This document shows positions 5,330 to 5,624 of a stretch of DNA of 5,624 bases, piece by piece. Every line of letters begins with the position of its first letter. The first letter of the stretch is position 1. Under the pieces are notes generated by a model. It did no database searches, was not told the origin of the DNA, and saw only the letters and a list, made by a program, of their open reading frames with translations. The DNA comes from Candidatus Omnitrophota bacterium (lineage in GTDB: Bacteria; Omnitrophota; Gorgyraeia; Gygaellales; Profunditerraquicolaceae): the NCBI GenBank assembly GCA_026387485.1, contig JAPLLQ010000012.1, positions 1 through 5,624 on the forward strand. The letters are read 5' to 3'. Position numbers and translations under genes: made by a program.

Positions 5330-5624
5330 GCATCCATAAACCTTTTCACTGCTTGGGTAATAGATTTAAAATCCTTAGCTGCCAACCATTCTTTTCTGAA
5401 AACACTGGCGCCGAAAGATACAGCGCTGGCTCCGGCGGCGAAATAATCTTTCATATTTTCAGGGGCAACGCCAGAACAGGCTAAAAGCTCAATATTGTTG
5501 AATGGGGCTTTAATCTCCCGAAAATATTCCGGGCCGAAGAATTTTGCCGGAAAGACTTTAACATAAGTTGCCCCCGCATTCCAGGCCTGGTAAATCTCGC
5601 CAGGTGTAAACGCTCCAGGAAATA
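5308..5624 (-). CDS. eda: KDPG/KHG aldolase, Eda family (partial, C-terminal half)
   Basis: The frame enters from the right edge and ends at TAA 5308-5310, showing 104 complete residues, about half of a usual 205-215-residue enzyme. It begins P-G-A-F-T-P-G-E-I, followed by A-G-A-T-Y-V-K-V-F-P-A. The Lys in Y-V-K-V-F-P (22nd visible residue) aligns with the Schiff-base lysine of class I KDPG aldolases. C-S-G-V-A-P-E-N-M marks the phosphate-binding end of the TIM barrel, and A-A-G-A-S-A-V-S-F-G-A-S-V-F-R is the typical last strand and loop. The family splits 2-keto-3-deoxy-6-phosphogluconate into pyruvate and glyceraldehyde-3-phosphate, and often also 2-keto-4-hydroxyglutarate into pyruvate and glyoxylate. 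Its 3' end overlaps the start of the oxidase gene in another frame, so the two are co-transcribed and probably translationally coupled. The start and promoter are outside the window. Confidence 0.9.
   Translation of the reverse strand, partial: FPGAFTPGEIYQAWNAGATYVKVFPAKFFGPEYFREIKAPFNNIELLACSGVAPENMKDYFAAGASAVSFGASVFRKEWLAAKDFKSITQAVKRFMDAWEKWKK

Overview
The window looks like chromosomal DNA from a Gram-negative, probably anaerobic bacterium of low to moderate GC. The evidence is an outer-membrane beta-barrel protein, a lipoprotein with a signal peptide, a two-cluster ferredoxin-type protein, and bacterial sigma70-like promoters. From memory, this mix (inverse-autotransporter-type barrel, tiny Gly-rich zinc ribbon, DUF362 ferredoxin, carbohydrate-binding-like lipoprotein) resembles uncultured lineages such as Omnitrophota. 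That assignment is inference; the sequence has no taxonomic marker gene.

Every gene I can support lies on the minus strand, so transcription runs from the right edge to the left. In that order: (1) the C-terminal half of a KDPG/KHG aldolase (Eda family, cut by the right edge), whose end overlaps (2) an FAD-dependent L-2-hydroxyglutarate oxidase-like protein (LhgO/L2HGDH family); together these form a small catabolic operon. (3) After about 70 bp, a perfect consensus promoter (TTGACA-N17-TATAAT) drives an inverse-autotransporter-type barrel protein without a passenger domain. (4) Three bases after it comes a small, exported, beta-rich protein of unknown function. (5) After a 95-bp gap there is a DUF362 protein with two [4Fe-4S] motifs. 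(6) A promoter and a structured leader with two adjacent hairpins then precede a 54-residue zinc-ribbon protein, which ends at a good intrinsic terminator. (7) Last is a lipoprotein with a predicted carbohydrate-binding-like beta domain, cut by the left edge.

Two gene models need care. The barrel gene can be extended to a TTG codon at 4129, but that TTG is the promoter -35 box; the real start is the ATG at 4075. The zinc-ribbon gene (1038-1202) is hidden behind a longer open frame (1034-1228) that encodes nothing recognisable.

There are no tRNA or rRNA genes, CRISPR arrays or mobile elements in view. The most interesting unit is the barrel plus secreted-protein pair. It could be a split version of an inverse autotransporter, with its own very strong-looking promoter.
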